Origin: G963667675 sp965249215
GTDB taxonomy: Bacteria; Chloroflexota; Dehalococcoidia; Lucifugimonadales; UBA3495
Direction: 5' to 3'
NCBI GenBank assembly: GCA_965249215.1
Contig: CBDFLN010000001.1
Location: 496,001-560,000, forward strand
DNA length: 64,000 nt
The notes beneath the pieces are model-generated. The model did not search any database and was not told where the DNA came from. It saw only the letters and a program-made list of their open reading frames with translations. Shown here piece by piece: positions 12,001 to 18,724 of this stretch. A program made the translations under genes and the position numbers. The first letter of the stretch is position 1. Every line of letters begins with the position of its first letter.

Positions 12001-13482
12001 AAATAGTCTCCCTGCCGGGATGTCAATTCGCAGCTTCCCGTTGCCCATGTCCACAAATCCAGAGGCGCGGCTGCCGTCCAGGTCCAGGTAGTCGCCCTCC
12101 TGGGTAACCCCGAGGGTGACGGACAGTGGCCCGGCGCCAGTGCTTCGGAGTATTGTCAGGTTTATGTAGCTGCCCTCCAGCGTTGTATCCAATGTGACGG
12201 CCGTGTAGGGATGGTTTGGCGGGTGCCAATACAGGGAGACCATGGGGGTCACGTCGTTGTCCCGAACAGCGGAGTCGGCTGAGGCTGAGAAGCCGGGGAT
12301 GTACTTATACTGGTCGGTCTTGGCGGGAACCGACAGTGTGATCGTCCCGTCGTCCTCGTCCCTGTAGTCGTCCTCGGTCGGGACGGCAATACGCTTGCTG
12401 GTCTCGCCGGCCGCGAAGGTGACATTCAGGGCTAAGGGGGTCTCCGTGAATTCGACCTCTGTTGGTGTCACCGGATTCTCGGGCATGTTCGGGTCCGGGG
12501 GCGGATACACCTCTACGGTGCCGGACAGGAAATCCCCGGTCTGGTCCAGGGACAGGGATACGGGAATCGCCCCGTTGTCCCGGGACCTGGTTACGATGAA
12601 CGCCGCCTTGCCGCCTTCGGCAAAGCCTGAGGTGGTCCGGGTCACCTCCACGGTCACCGGGTCGGCGGCTATAACTTCCAGGGCGCTGTCGGGAGCGGTG
12701 TTCCCGTTGCCGTAGGCGTCAGTGGCAGCGCCCGCCTCCAGGGTCACGGTCACCGGCCCCTCCGCTGCGGGCACGATGATCACGTCCCAGCGAGTGTACC
12801 TGGGGTACCGGGTGCTGCCGCCGGTGGCCTGCACGTCAACAGCCAGGCCGTTGGTGACCGTTATCTCGGCGTCGGTAATGCCGTAGACCTTCTCGCTGAA
12901 GTAGAAGACGACGTTGAATTGACGGCCCGGGGGAACGTAGGTCCTGGTCTCCCCGCCCACCGTCACCGTGGGGGCGATGCCGTCCACCTTGTGGTCGTCG
13001 GACTGGAGGCCTGCGTGGGTCAGCGCGGCGTTCGCGCTGCCCGCGCGGATGGTTCCGTCGTTGAGGGCCAGGCTGTTAGCCACCACGGCGGTGCCGTCCG
13101 TGTCCTCATCGCCCGAGGCGACGGTGTAGGTGAACAGCAGCTGGGTGGTGGTGCTGCCTTCGGAGTATTCGGCCGTACGGTTCTGGCCTCCCACGTCGAG
13201 AGTGAGCTGTGGGAAGTCGGTGACCGTCACTGCTTCGCTGAAGGTCAGCCCGACCTGGATTTCGTCGCCGATGGCGTAGCCGCCGTCCTCACCGGGATCC
13301 GACGTTACGGCGACGGACTCGATGGTCGGCGCGGTGGGCGTGCCCTGTGCATGGGCGACGCCTGCAGAGACCAGCAGCGCGAGCATGACTGCCACAATAA
13401 AGAGCGGTCTGGTCAGCACCAAGACCACACCTGGAACATCGACAACACGGGACCGTGCCTTCAACATGAACATATTCGGCAT
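1..13482 (-). CDS. Giant secreted Calx-beta repeat protein (3' end beyond window)
   Basis: The frame is open without a stop from 13482 to the left edge, at least 4,494 codons. The N-terminus has a basic stretch, a hydrophobic core at about residues 17-43 and a likely signal-peptidase site after AHA at residue 45. Two Ig-like bacterial domains follow (to about residue 330), then many Calx-beta domains, recognisable by repeated DDD linkers, E-G-x-S/D strand starts and Y-S-G-V-P turns. Calx-beta domains bind calcium and are typical of large adhesins and extracellular proteins. From about 5.8 kb to the left edge the modules are nearly identical. In-frame ATGs at 13473 and 13467 are alternative starts, and no strong ribosome binding site was seen. 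It starts 11 bp after the marR stop, so the two are probably co-transcribed. The left edge is not a natural end. Surface adhesion or cell-cell contact is inferred. Confidence 0.9.
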   Translation of the reverse strand, partial: MPNMFMLKARSRVVDVPGVVLVLTRPLFIVAVMLALLVSAGVAHAQGTPTAPTIESVAVTSDPGEDGGYAIGDEIQVGLTFSEAVTVTDFPQLTLDVGGQNRTAEYSEGSTTTQLLFTYTVASGDEDTDGTAVVANSLALNDGTIRAGSANAALTHAGLQSDDHKVDGIAPTVTVGGETRTYVPPGRQFNVVFYFSEKVYGITDAEITVTNGLAVDVQATGGSTRYPRYTRWDVIIVPAAEGPVTVTLEAGAATDAYGNGNTAPDSALEVIAADPVTVEVTRTTSGFAEGGKAAFIVTRSRDNGAIPVSLSLDQTGDFLSGTVEVYPPPDPNMPENPVTPTEVEFTETPLALNVTFAAGETSKRIAVPTEDDYRDEDDGTITLSVPAKTDQYKYIPGFSASADSAVRDNDVTPMVSLYWHPPNHPYTAVTLDTTLEGSYINLTILRSTGAGPLSVTLGVTQEGDYLDLDGSRASGFVDMGNGKLRIDIPAGRLFENVTIPLLNDDQKGADGSVVLTIQVDPEGDYGIIPSRSNVNIPIKDNDAPSTVTMSGPAEVTEGTQVAYILTRTWEPGESQNAVTVHLQMEQTGDYITWPTARQPDADGLVTIPVTFAARSLTATLTLETVDDQVSEHNGSVTATILADAGGSYVTGADSDHTTRLLDNDPPIISVAAVSAEVTEGTDAQFRFTRIGNTSVATRVGLYAGGLPKIMTDATRAIVLTSETEDPAERLTINGAVVDYILEFAPGETEKTLSLTTEADNVNEGDGWLGVRIARRAANPFDIGTDHARVHIHDDDVPTVTISQVTLPTGAATLEGDTWVGDIVEGNSISWVMSCSGDYEYSSYRGRGSRRGVVVLMQQLSLANHPAHYGDNNQHIMGHNLLEYRSGGNCDGLARVSPPHRRWVGPDGGLETFELIPRVKEPPIVATYLEAYRVAKAEADMAGTRVTKRDIIHPSSVRQPYGSFQFCSSIPDELQYCPQYQVGTPHKIRLNLINRNPTILIKAESDQVVEGNPARFVLERLWNKELYGTNTVVLLRASQDGQYINGALPTQITFGRHATSTVIELTTVDDSAFGADGSVTIELLPDTTGPDLNVQGEYTTRPYWLGHTPEGGRSDRATVTITNDDIKPGIAIAPAWATEGDSNSTTTTTMTFTVTLARAVTTPVRVKWATSDGTAIAGNDYTAATGTAEIATGATSATFVVSVTGDEADEPDETFKVTISMPDPEPSLDGSVVPEPAAAIIGGDTATVTGRILDDDPTTVTITARNAEVVEGEDAVFTLTRSGFTSEEMEVVFVLRGSGRQEMLSATFEPGATTTESSHTTVDDAFVNYPPRRVYEAVLLGDSLDDLDDTVWTPGSPATATVTVTDNDVLQIVTVIAAKEFVKEGENDLLTYRREGDVSESLTIYYRAFRDGNDTSFNVAEHTVTFKKGEKEVQSCLFCGAKVGAATVTRSLHGDGGVNGQHRIWRAGVPNTATVVIYVDDPGLELHAQYSNTADVDDTVRIDFTVRNTGMAATSDPIVITSVQRDNEDTPKDGQSDPRVGCTITGAIGPGASKECNATFPIVQDDVDSAPLVLDATATTTIATTTVSSTPFRIYITIMEGISVGFEEPLRLQITESTTATADLVVIRTGALEEEVRVAYITRPFEGNWDSFTATAGEDYADRADPPGIIVFAANAATATISFDIIHDEVREQRERFEVVLQPPDGVRLIEGRDTKIVTIEDNRDGVDYRPVATLHLNEDGPIMEDSGSVEFAVRLNYAFQQSLLYHVSLASVPGDAVPGVDFVDPLTVTVKLAPGQKEKTFTVALIDDDEVEDPEDFSLSMTADAGNHRSSRLGTTTRATATIVDDDRVAPSEVRLVLTFMGDAFESVPESAGARDVTVTASFHADTPVGTSRTVDPLEVDTTVRVTFDPGSTADRGDFQAVESFEIVIPAGRTSATATLRFRPVNDDVDEDDETVTLRGSVTATGFEENSLSVVPASFTITDDDTRGITVVPASIVTAFTGINLRENGDPGTYTVVLDSQPTDTVTIAMEVEADGQLKVSPTPLTFTAHNWDTPQTVTVLAQEDGVVYGVKQYEVYDHEVSGGDYDEVVLRDVQVGIVDTTKPKVYLEGAQASESDNYVEFTVTVRPILRTTPVVVRYSTVDGTAMAGSDYTRQVKTDETYEILTIPAGRSSGAIRIPIIDNQVYQPAEKTFTLQLRLEGDKATLAGDAVMLTATGTITDDDPAPVVSVSGPEGKLSHVSEDAKDPVSFTLTLTGESAEDVTVDYATGEAGLLGLLTSRQGVSGATEDEDYAGASGSVTFTSGQTTKTVTVQVTDDDVSEETEFFGFKISNPQGADLRGQRAEDVVDVGVLDNDALTVVVAPLAGSTSISDLGATTTVSGSYSVVLTSQPTDEVTVTVGGQYNGVVTLSTTTLTFTTSTWNREQRVTVTPAYDFNAVSESVVLTHTPSGGGYTGVPVDSVTVRVRDSDTRGIIVSKDELTLKEGGSDTYTVELRAQPIGTTTVSVIGAGSVSPTSSELTFGTSNWNVPQSVTLKAAHDDGTDDEPKVFVRHEASGGDYNRLRGPDVGVIVRDDDPDVTVQFGAATYTAAEGSTATVTVTLSADPERTVEVPITTTNQGGATSADYSGVPTSVTFDAGDTSKTFDFAATADTEDDDGESVLLAFGTLPTGVTAGATDETTVSITDDDDPQVTVSFGASTYTAAEGGTATVTVTLSADPERTVEVPITTTNQGGATSADYSGVPATVTFNAGETSQPITFAATQDTVDDDGESVKLAFGALPGGITATTGEAAETTVSITDDDDPDVTVQFGASTYTAAEGSTATVTVTLSADPERTVEVQITATNEGGASASDYSGVPASITFNAGDTEKTITFTAVQDSLNESGERVKLSFGTLPAGVSEGTPDETTVSISDSTQGPRTPPTVHFGAATYTVAEGGSVDVTVTLSKAPGSEAVIPLTASNQGGATASDYSGVPTSVTFGAAETSKTFTVTAAQDTVDDDGESILLGFGTLPGGITATTGQAAATTVSITDDDDPQVTVSFGASTYTAAEGSTATVTVTLSADPERTFEVQITATNEGGASSADYSGVPATVTFNAGETSQPIIFAATQDAEDDDGESVLLGFGTLPGGITATTGEAAETTVSITDDDDPQVTVSFGASTYTAAEGSTATVTVTLSADPERTVEVPITTTNQGGATAADYSGVPATVTFNSSQTSKTITFTATQDTEDDDGESVLLGFGTLPGGITATTGEVAETTVSITDDDDPQVMVSFGASTYTAAEGSTATVTVTLSADPERTVEVPITKTNQGGASAADYSGVPATVTFDAGDTSKTFDFAATADTEDDDGESVKLAFGTTLPAGVTAGATAETTVSITDDDDPQVTVSFGASTYTAAEGSTATVTVTLSADPERTVEVQITATNQGGAVAADYSGVPATVTFDAGDTSKTITFTAARDTVDDDGESVLLAFGTSLPAGVRAGATDETTVSITDDDDPQVMVSFGASTYRAIEGGTATVTVTLSADPERTVEVPITTTNQGGASASDYSGVPATVTFDAGDTEKTITFTAVQDSLNESGERVKLSFGTLPAGVSEGTPDETTVSISDSTQAQTTLPTIHFGSASYTVSEGGSVDVTVTLSKAPGSEAVIPLTASNQGGATASDYSGVPTSVTFGAAETSKTFTVTAAQDTVDDDGESVLLGFGTLPGGITATTGQAAATTVSIRDDDDPQVTVSFGAATYTAAEGGTATVTVTLNADPERTVAIPLTKANEGGATAADYSGVPAAVTFNAGETSQPITFAATQDTEDDDGESVKLAFGALPTGVTAGATDETTVSIRDDDDPQVTVSFGAATYTAAEGGTATVTVTLNADPERTVAIPLTKANEGGATAADYSGVPATVTFNAGETSQPITFAATQDTVDDDGESVKLAFGALPTGVTAGATDETTVSITDNDDPQVTVSFGASTYTAAEGGTATVTVTLSADPERTVAIPVTKTNEGGAVAADYSGVPATVTFNAGETSQPITFAATQDTVDDDGESVRLAFGTTLPVGVSAGATAATTVSITDDDDPQVTVSFGASTYTAAEGSTATVTVTLSADPERTVEVQITKANQGGAVAADYSGVPATVTFNSSQTSKTITFTATQDTEDDDGESVLLGFGTLPGGITATTGEAAETTVSITDDDDPQVMVSFGASTYTAAEGSTATVTVTLSADPERTVEVQITKTEQGGATAADYSGVPATVTFDAGDTSKTITFTAAQDAEDDDGESVLLGFGALPTGVTAGATDETTVSITDNDDPQVTVSFGASTYTAAEGSTATVTVTLSADPERTVEVPITKTNQGGAVAADYSGVPATVTFDAGDTSKTITFTAVQDTVDDDDESVLLAFGALPTGVTAGATDETTVSITDNDDPQVTVSFGASTYTAAEGGTATVTVTLSADPERTVEVQITATNQGGAVAADYSGVPATVTFDAGDTSKTITFTAARDTVDDDGESVRLAFG
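118..5607. repeat. At least 17 tandem Calx-beta modules of 339-348 bp
   Basis: The codon triplet for the Tyr of the Y-S-G turn recurs at 118, 457, 796, 1141, 1483, 1822, 2161, 2506, 2854, 3196, 3538, 3883, 4228, 4573, 4921, 5266 and 5605. Spacing is always a multiple of three (339, 342, 345 or 348 bp). Neighbouring modules are nearly identical at the nucleotide level, including silent positions. The repeat lies inside the giant surface-protein gene and continues beyond the left edge. Confidence 0.95.
10460..11040 (-). other. Cysteine-containing insert inside the Calx-beta protein
   Basis: This stretch, roughly residues 815-1005 of the giant protein, departs from the Calx-beta pattern. It contains cysteines in the contexts MSCSGDY, GNCDG, FCSS and YCPQ and a basic run around SRRG, whereas the surrounding modules are almost cysteine-free. 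It sits between two recognisable Calx-beta segments. I do not recognise a named domain. Extracellular disulfide formation is possible but inferred. Confidence 0.5.
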
Positions 13483-13492
13483 ACCTGCATAG

Positions 13493-14002
13493 TTAGCGGC
13501 TACCGTTCCTGCTGGTCCTTCTGGTTTGCAGAGCGGTGTAGTTGGCCATCACCTTGGAGAGAACGGAGGCGAAGACTGCCAGCTCCTGCTCGCTGATGCC
13601 CTCCGAGAGCCTGGCGTCGTATGCCTGCACGCGCCGGTGAAGCTCCAACGTCAGCGCCTTCCCCTCTCCGGTCAACGACAGCATCACCACGCGCCGGTCG
13701 TTGGACAGGCGCCGCCTGCGCATCAGACCCCTGCCGACCATCTTGGTCACCACGACGCTTATGCGGGACATCTTGACGGGGAGTATCTGCGCCAGCTGCG
13801 TGGTGGTGCGCTCCTCCTCCCCCAGGAAGACTCTGAGGAGGGCGAACTCCAGGGGTATGAGGTCGTGGGGCGCCACCAATTCAGCTATCCCCGTGGCCAC
13901 GGCGTTCACGAGGACGGCCACACATGGCCCCAGATCACGGGACGGGGCCAGCCCATCACCGCCCTTTAACTGCTGAGTAGGGTCCAAGCTCACCGTAAAC
14001 AA
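13493..14002 (-). CDS. MarR-family transcriptional regulator
   Basis: The 169-residue protein has the MarR winged-helix layout: an N-terminal dimerisation helix, a helix-turn-helix around TTTQLAQILPVKMSRISVVV, the basic wing RRRRLSNDRRVVMLSLTGEG, and C-terminal helices. The start is TTG at 14002, preceded by a good AGGAG ribosome binding site at about 14005-14009. The stop lies 11 bp before the start of the giant Calx-beta gene on the same strand, so the regulator probably leads that operon. The gene is divergent from the hybrid kinase gene. Regulation of the adhesin or of itself is inferred from position; no ligand can be predicted. Confidence 0.88.
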   Translation of the reverse strand: MFTVSLDPTQQLKGGDGLAPSRDLGPCVAVLVNAVATGIAELVAPHDLIPLEFALLRVFLGEEERTTTQLAQILPVKMSRISVVVTKMVGRGLMRRRRLSNDRRVVMLSLTGEGKALTLELHRRVQAYDARLSEGISEQELAVFASVLSKVMANYTALQTRRTSRNGSR

Positions 14003-14090
14003 GGCTCCTTCCGATACTTTGACGACAAAATAGTCTACGCGGCCAGTGTGAATATGGCGTGATCTTTCACCCCGAAACTATGACTCTTTC

Positions 14091-16553
14091 ATGTCCTTTT
14101 CATGCCTTTTGTGGTATAGTCGGGCACATGCAACCCAGCGTCTCCGGACCACGGCACCCCACGGGCCGGGCGTCGCGCTTCAGGAAACAGACGAGCTGAG
14201 GCGAGAGAACGCAACGCTGCGGGACCGCCTGTCCAAGCTGAGCGAGGCCAGCCTTCGCATCACCGAAAACCTCGACCACGATTATGTGCTGCAAGGGGTC
14301 ATAGACGGCGCCCGCTTGCTGACCGACGCTCGCTATGGCGCCCTTGTGGCCTTCGACGTCACCGGGGGCATAGAGACCCTCATCACCTCCGGCATCACCC
14401 CAGAGGAGCGCGGTAGGTTGGGGGACTTGCCCAAGGGCCTGGGACTCCTCCAACACCTGAACGAGATCGAGGAACCCCTGAGACTGGCGGATATCGCCAG
14501 CCACCCCAGGTCGGTCGGCTTTCCGGAGGGCCACCCGACGATGCGGACCTTCCTGGGAACCCCGGTCCGTCATCGAGGCGAGCGCCTCGGCAACATCTAC
14601 CTCACGGAGAAGGATGGCGGCCGGGCGTTCACGCCAGAGGACGAGGAGACCCTGGTCCTGTTCGCCGCTCAGGCGGCGGTGGTCATCTCCAACGCCCGCC
14701 GATACATGGAGGAGCGTCGGGCCAGGGCCGACCTGGAGGCCCTGGTCAACACCTCGCCCGTGGGCGTCCTGGTCTTCGACGCGAAGACGGGGGACCTGGT
14801 GTCGTTCAACGAGGAGACGAGGCGGATCGTCCACGGGCTGCATGCGCCGGGCCACAGCATGGTGGAGCTCCTCAGCGTGATGACCTTCCGGCGGCCGGAC
14901 GGGCGCGAGATTCCGCCCGAGGAGCTCCCGACGGCACAGGTGGTGCGGAGCGGTGAGACCGTCCGCGCCGAGGAGATCATCATTCAGCTCCCGGACGGCC
15001 AGGCGATCACCACTGTCGTCAACGCCACCCCGGTCCGCTCGGAAGCCGGCGAAATCGTGTCCGTCATCGCCACCGTCCAGGACATGACGCCGCTGGAAGA
15101 GCTGGAGCGGCTGCGAGCGGAGTTCCTGGGCATGGTGAGCCACGAGCTGCGGACGCCGCTCACCACCATCAAGGGCTCCGCCGCCACCTTGCTGACCGCC
15201 TCGTCCACGCTCAGTCCCGCAGAGATGGGCGACTTCTTCCGGATCATCGACGAGCAGGCGGACCATATGCGCAGCCTGATCAGCGACCTTCTCGACGTGA
15301 CGCGGATCGAGGCGGGTTCATTGTCGGTTACTCCCGAACCCACGGTTGTGGCGGCCCTGGTGAACCAGGCAAGGGAGGTGTTCCTACGCGGCGGGGCAAG
15401 GAACAGCATCGAGGTCGACCTCCCGCCGGACCTGCCCCGGATCGGGGCCGATAGACAGCGCATAATGCAGGTCGTGACCAACCTTCTCTCCAACGCGTCC
15501 AAGTATTCGCCAGACCAGTCCGCCATCAGAGTGAGCGCATCGGTGGAGGATGTGTACGTCGCCATCTCCGTCTCTGACGAGGGCCGGGGCGTATCCGCAG
15601 AGCGCCTGCCCCACCTCTTCAGGATGTACTCCCGGATCGACAGCGAGAACCTGGGCCGGCATCTAGCGGGAGAGGGCCTGGGCCTGGCCATCTGCAAGGG
15701 AATAGTGGAGGCGCACGGGGGCCGAATACGGGCCGAGAGCGAGGGACCGGGACTCGGCACGCGGTTCACCTTCACGGTTCCGGCGGTCGACGAGGCGTCC
15801 AACGGCTCGGCAACCGGCCCAGACCCGCTCCCCGCCGACTCAGGACGGGCGCCGAGAGGCCGGGCGCGCATTCTCGCAGTCGACGACGAGCCGCAGATAC
15901 TCCGCCTCGTCCGGAACACGCTATCGGACGCGGGCCACACCCCCATCGTGACCGGCGATCCGGATGAGGCGCTCCACCTCATCGAGCAGGAGAAGCCCCA
16001 CCTTGTCCTGCTGGACATGATGCTGCCCGGGACCGACGGCATCGAGCTGATGAGGCGCATCTCGGAGATGACCGACGCGCCGGTCATCTTCCTCTCCGGC
16101 TATAGCACGGATCAGCATGTCGTGCGGGCCTTCGAGGCGGGAGCCGACGACTACATCTTCAAGCCCTTCTCTCCGACCGAGCTCGTGGCGAGAATCGAGG
16201 TGGCCCTGCGCAGGCAGGCGGCGTCCGACCGGACGAGCGAGCGCCAGCCCTATCTGTTGGGAGACCTGAAGATCGACTACGCCGAACGCCGCGTCACGGT
16301 GGCCGGACGTCCGGGGCGACTGACCGCGACCGAGTACAAGTTGCTCTTCGAGCTTTCGATCAACGCCGGACGGGTGTTGACCCACGACCAACTGCTGGAA
16401 CGGGTCTGGGGCTGGGACTACCCCGGCGATTCACCGCTCCTACGCTCCTTCGTCAAGAAGCTTCGCGGCAAGCTGAAGGACGACGCCAACAACCCCAGGT
16501 ACATCTTCACCGAGCCTCGCGTCGGCTACCGCATGGCAAAGCCGGGGGGGTAG
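14091..16553 (+). CDS. One-polypeptide two-component system: GAF-PAS-histidine kinase-receiver-winged helix
   Basis: The order over 820 residues is coiled coil (about 25-45), GAF (about 45-200), PAS (about 215-330), HisKA with MVSHELRTP (His near 351), HATPase with the N box LLSNASKY and the GEGLGLAICKG loop, a receiver domain with phospho-acceptor Asp in LLDMMLPG (near 642) and Lys in FKPFSP, and an OmpR/PhoB-type winged helix ending RSFVKKLRGKLKDD. No transmembrane segment is visible, so it is a cytosolic sensor whose output domain binds DNA directly. Sensor, kinase, receiver and effector are normally on two proteins. The N-terminus is uncertain: no ribosome binding site precedes 14091, and a TATAGT-like box lies just inside the frame. 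Divergent from marR; the target genes are unknown. Confidence 0.92.
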   Translation: MSFSCLLWYSRAHATQRLRTTAPHGPGVALQETDELRRENATLRDRLSKLSEASLRITENLDHDYVLQGVIDGARLLTDARYGALVAFDVTGGIETLITSGITPEERGRLGDLPKGLGLLQHLNEIEEPLRLADIASHPRSVGFPEGHPTMRTFLGTPVRHRGERLGNIYLTEKDGGRAFTPEDEETLVLFAAQAAVVISNARRYMEERRARADLEALVNTSPVGVLVFDAKTGDLVSFNEETRRIVHGLHAPGHSMVELLSVMTFRRPDGREIPPEELPTAQVVRSGETVRAEEIIIQLPDGQAITTVVNATPVRSEAGEIVSVIATVQDMTPLEELERLRAEFLGMVSHELRTPLTTIKGSAATLLTASSTLSPAEMGDFFRIIDEQADHMRSLISDLLDVTRIEAGSLSVTPEPTVVAALVNQAREVFLRGGARNSIEVDLPPDLPRIGADRQRIMQVVTNLLSNASKYSPDQSAIRVSASVEDVYVAISVSDEGRGVSAERLPHLFRMYSRIDSENLGRHLAGEGLGLAICKGIVEAHGGRIRAESEGPGLGTRFTFTVPAVDEASNGSATGPDPLPADSGRAPRGRARILAVDDEPQILRLVRNTLSDAGHTPIVTGDPDEALHLIEQEKPHLVLLDMMLPGTDGIELMRRISEMTDAPVIFLSGYSTDQHVVRAFEAGADDYIFKPFSPTELVARIEVALRRQAASDRTSERQPYLLGDLKIDYAERRVTVAGRPGRLTATEYKLLFELSINAGRVLTHDQLLERVWGWDYPGDSPLLRSFVKKLRGKLKDDANNPRYIFTEPRVGYRMAKPGG

Positions 16554-16614
16554 AGCCCCATGGCGATCAGGATCTAACCGATAGTTGTTCGGGCTCTGAA
16601 GCTGTCCCGGAGTC

Positions 16615-17000
16615 ATGAGTGTATCTACGATGAGCAAGCCCCCGATCCCCGATGGGCCGACCTCCATAACAGCCTCCTGGCTTAATCAGGCCCTGTCCGC
16701 GGGCGTCGCGTCCGATCTTCCCGCCTTATAAGGAAGTCGACGTGGAGGTGGTCGGGGCGGGGGTGGGCCTCATGGGGGAGGTCCTTCGCTGCCGGCTCAC
16801 CTACGAAGATGACGCCCCCTCCGCCCCCGACTCCGTCATCGTAAAGCTGCCAAGCCCCCACCCCAAGAACCTGAAGATGAGCAAACTGCTACAGCTTTAC
16901 AAGCGGGAATATTCCTTCTACATTCGCCTCGCACCTCACGTCCCCATTCATGTTGCGGCCCTCTACTACAGAGATTTCGAGGAGAAAGTTCTTGATTTTG
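16615..17000 (+). pseudogene. Decayed phosphotransferase (APH/ecdysteroid-kinase-like) N-terminus
   Basis: From ATG 16615 one frame reads into ITASWLNQALSAGVASDLPA and stops at about 16730. After a shift of frame the sequence continues VEVVGAGVGLMGEVLRCRLT and SVIVKLPSPHP, then KREYSFYIRLAPHVP and ALYYRDFEEK, after which similarity to the family ends near 17000. This matches the N-terminal lobe of the APH/ecdysteroid-kinase-like phosphotransferases: a GVGLMGE loop and a V-K-L strand. The C-terminal catalytic half is absent. So there is one frameshift and one truncation. The longest surviving frame starts at 16742 and is 107 residues, too short to be a kinase. Confidence 0.65.
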
Positions 17001-17413
17001 TCAAGCGTGGTGGGCCGAAGTTGACGGTAGACAGTACCATTTTCGAGATTTGGTTGGGGCTCTGAGCTCCCGGCACCGTGACCCAACCGGGGAGTTCAAG
17101 TCTTTTAATGGGCCCAGGCGTCGCCATGGTGCGAACTTTTGTGTGGGAATTGGGGTTGCAGGGGACGTGAAGCCGTGGATTTAGGGAGCGCCGCGTTGAA
17201 CCTAGCTCGCCGGTTGGAAGCGCGACCCGACCTGAACAGAGTCAAGTCGGAGTCATGTCGCCTGTGAGGGCTCAGTGCTTAAGCCCACGACGTACGTCTT
17301 CCGCAGTGCAGCCTCCGTCCCTATCGGCTTATCCTTGTGTTGTATAGACGATGGCAACCCGTCTGGTGCATCATTGTGCAAAGTCCCGGAATCCACACAG
17401 AAGGGGCACTCGC
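17001..17413. other. Intergenic stretch without recognised gene
   Basis: Between the phosphotransferase remnant and the glycosyltransferase I see no convincing coding region, RNA gene or repeat. It probably holds the promoter of the plus-strand cluster that begins at 17414, but no strong -35/-10 pair stands out. Confidence 0.4.
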
Positions 17414-18724
17414 TTGAAGGTTCTGCAAGTGATTCATGGTTACCCGATGCGGTACAACGCCGGATCCGAGGTTTACACGCAGGGCCTCTCACATGCTCTG
17501 GCCGAAAACCATGAAGTGCATGTCTTTACCCGCCAGGAGAACGCCTTCCTGCCCGAGTATTTCCTTGAAACTGGTACAGACCCGGACGACCACCGGATAG
17601 AGCTCCACATTATCAACATGGCGAGAGCGCGGGACGGCTACCAGCATCCCTCCGTTGACAGGGCGTTTTCCGTCTTGCTGGATCGTCTGGTGCCCGACGT
17701 AGTTCACATTGGGCACCTCAACCACCTATCCACATCCATTGTCTTGGCCGCCAGTGGGCGGGACATACCAGTCGTCTTCACACTGCACGATTACTGGCTC
17801 ATGTGCCCCCGTGGTCAGTTCATTCAGATGTACCCTCAGGAGCCGGACGACAACTGGGCCCTATGTGACGGGCAACACGACCGAAAATGTGCCGAGCGAT
17901 GCTACGTCCGCTATTTTGGCGGAGACCTTCAAACCTATGAGGATGACGCATCGCATTGGGAGCGTTGGGTGGGCAGCCGGATGGCCCACGTCCGTTCGGT
18001 GTGCGATGCGGTCGATGTGTTCATTGCACCTTCGGAGTATTTGTTGCGTCGCTTTCGCGATGAGTTTGGAATTGCTCCGCAGAAGTTGGTCTACCTGGAC
18101 TATGGCTTTCATCTTGACCGTCTCTCCGGAAGATCAAGGCAAAGCGGCGAGCCGTTCACGTTTGGGTATATCGGCACGCATATCCCCGCCAAGGGGGTCG
18201 ACTACCTGATCCGTGCATTTGGCGAGGTGAGAGGCAAATCGCGCCTCCGCATTTGGGGGCGTGAACGGGGAGTCGAATCCGCCAGTCTCAAGGCACAGGC
18301 CAGGGAGCTACCCGAGTCAGCCGGGAGCCGCGTCGAGTGGATGGGCGAGTACGTCAACGCCAGCATCGTGCCGGAGGTTTTCAACCAATGTGACGCCATT
18401 GTGGTGCCCTCCATCTGGGCGGAAAACTCACCGCTGGTCATTCACGAGGCGATACAAGCGGGTGTGCCCGTGATTACCGCCGGATACGGAGGCATGGCGG
18501 AGTATGTCCGCCACGAAGTCAATGGTTTACTCTTCACACATAGAGACCCTCATGCCTTGGCCCAGCAGATGCAGCGCCTCGCTGATCACCCAGCCTTAGC
18601 GCAGCGACTTGGACAAGGCGGGTATCTCCAGTCTTCCGACCATAAGGTCATCAGTATGGCTGAGCACGCGAAGGCCGTTGAGGCCATCTACGAAAGCTTG
18701 GTGGAAGGCGGTGCGCCCAGTTGA
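17414..18724 (+). CDS. Glycosyltransferase family 4
   Basis: The 436-residue protein has the GT-B fold signals: N-terminal KVLQVIHGYPMRYNAGSE, the C-terminal nucleotide-sugar domain with IGTHIPAKGVDYLIRAF, and the donor-binding ENSPLVIHEAIQAGVPVI segment with E-x7-E spacing. It should move a sugar from a nucleotide donor to an unknown acceptor at the cytoplasmic side. I chose TTG 17414 because MKVLQ begins the fold there and AGAAGGGG lies just upstream; the frame stays open back to 17351. A C-x6-C-x3-C-x3-C group (PRGQ to ERCYVRY) interrupts the N-terminal domain, as in some GT4 relatives of polysaccharide clusters. Its TGA overlaps the TTG start of the radical SAM gene, so the two are translationally coupled. 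Confidence 0.85.
   Translation: MKVLQVIHGYPMRYNAGSEVYTQGLSHALAENHEVHVFTRQENAFLPEYFLETGTDPDDHRIELHIINMARARDGYQHPSVDRAFSVLLDRLVPDVVHIGHLNHLSTSIVLAASGRDIPVVFTLHDYWLMCPRGQFIQMYPQEPDDNWALCDGQHDRKCAERCYVRYFGGDLQTYEDDASHWERWVGSRMAHVRSVCDAVDVFIAPSEYLLRRFRDEFGIAPQKLVYLDYGFHLDRLSGRSRQSGEPFTFGYIGTHIPAKGVDYLIRAFGEVRGKSRLRIWGRERGVESASLKAQARELPESAGSRVEWMGEYVNASIVPEVFNQCDAIVVPSIWAENSPLVIHEAIQAGVPVITAGYGGMAEYVRHEVNGLLFTHRDPHALAQQMQRLADHPALAQRLGQGGYLQSSDHKVISMAEHAKAVEAIYESLVEGGAPS

Noticed and set aside
14100..15266. 388-codon minus-strand frame
   Set aside because: It is opposite the GAF-PAS-kinase gene, whose motifs are clear, and shows none of its own.
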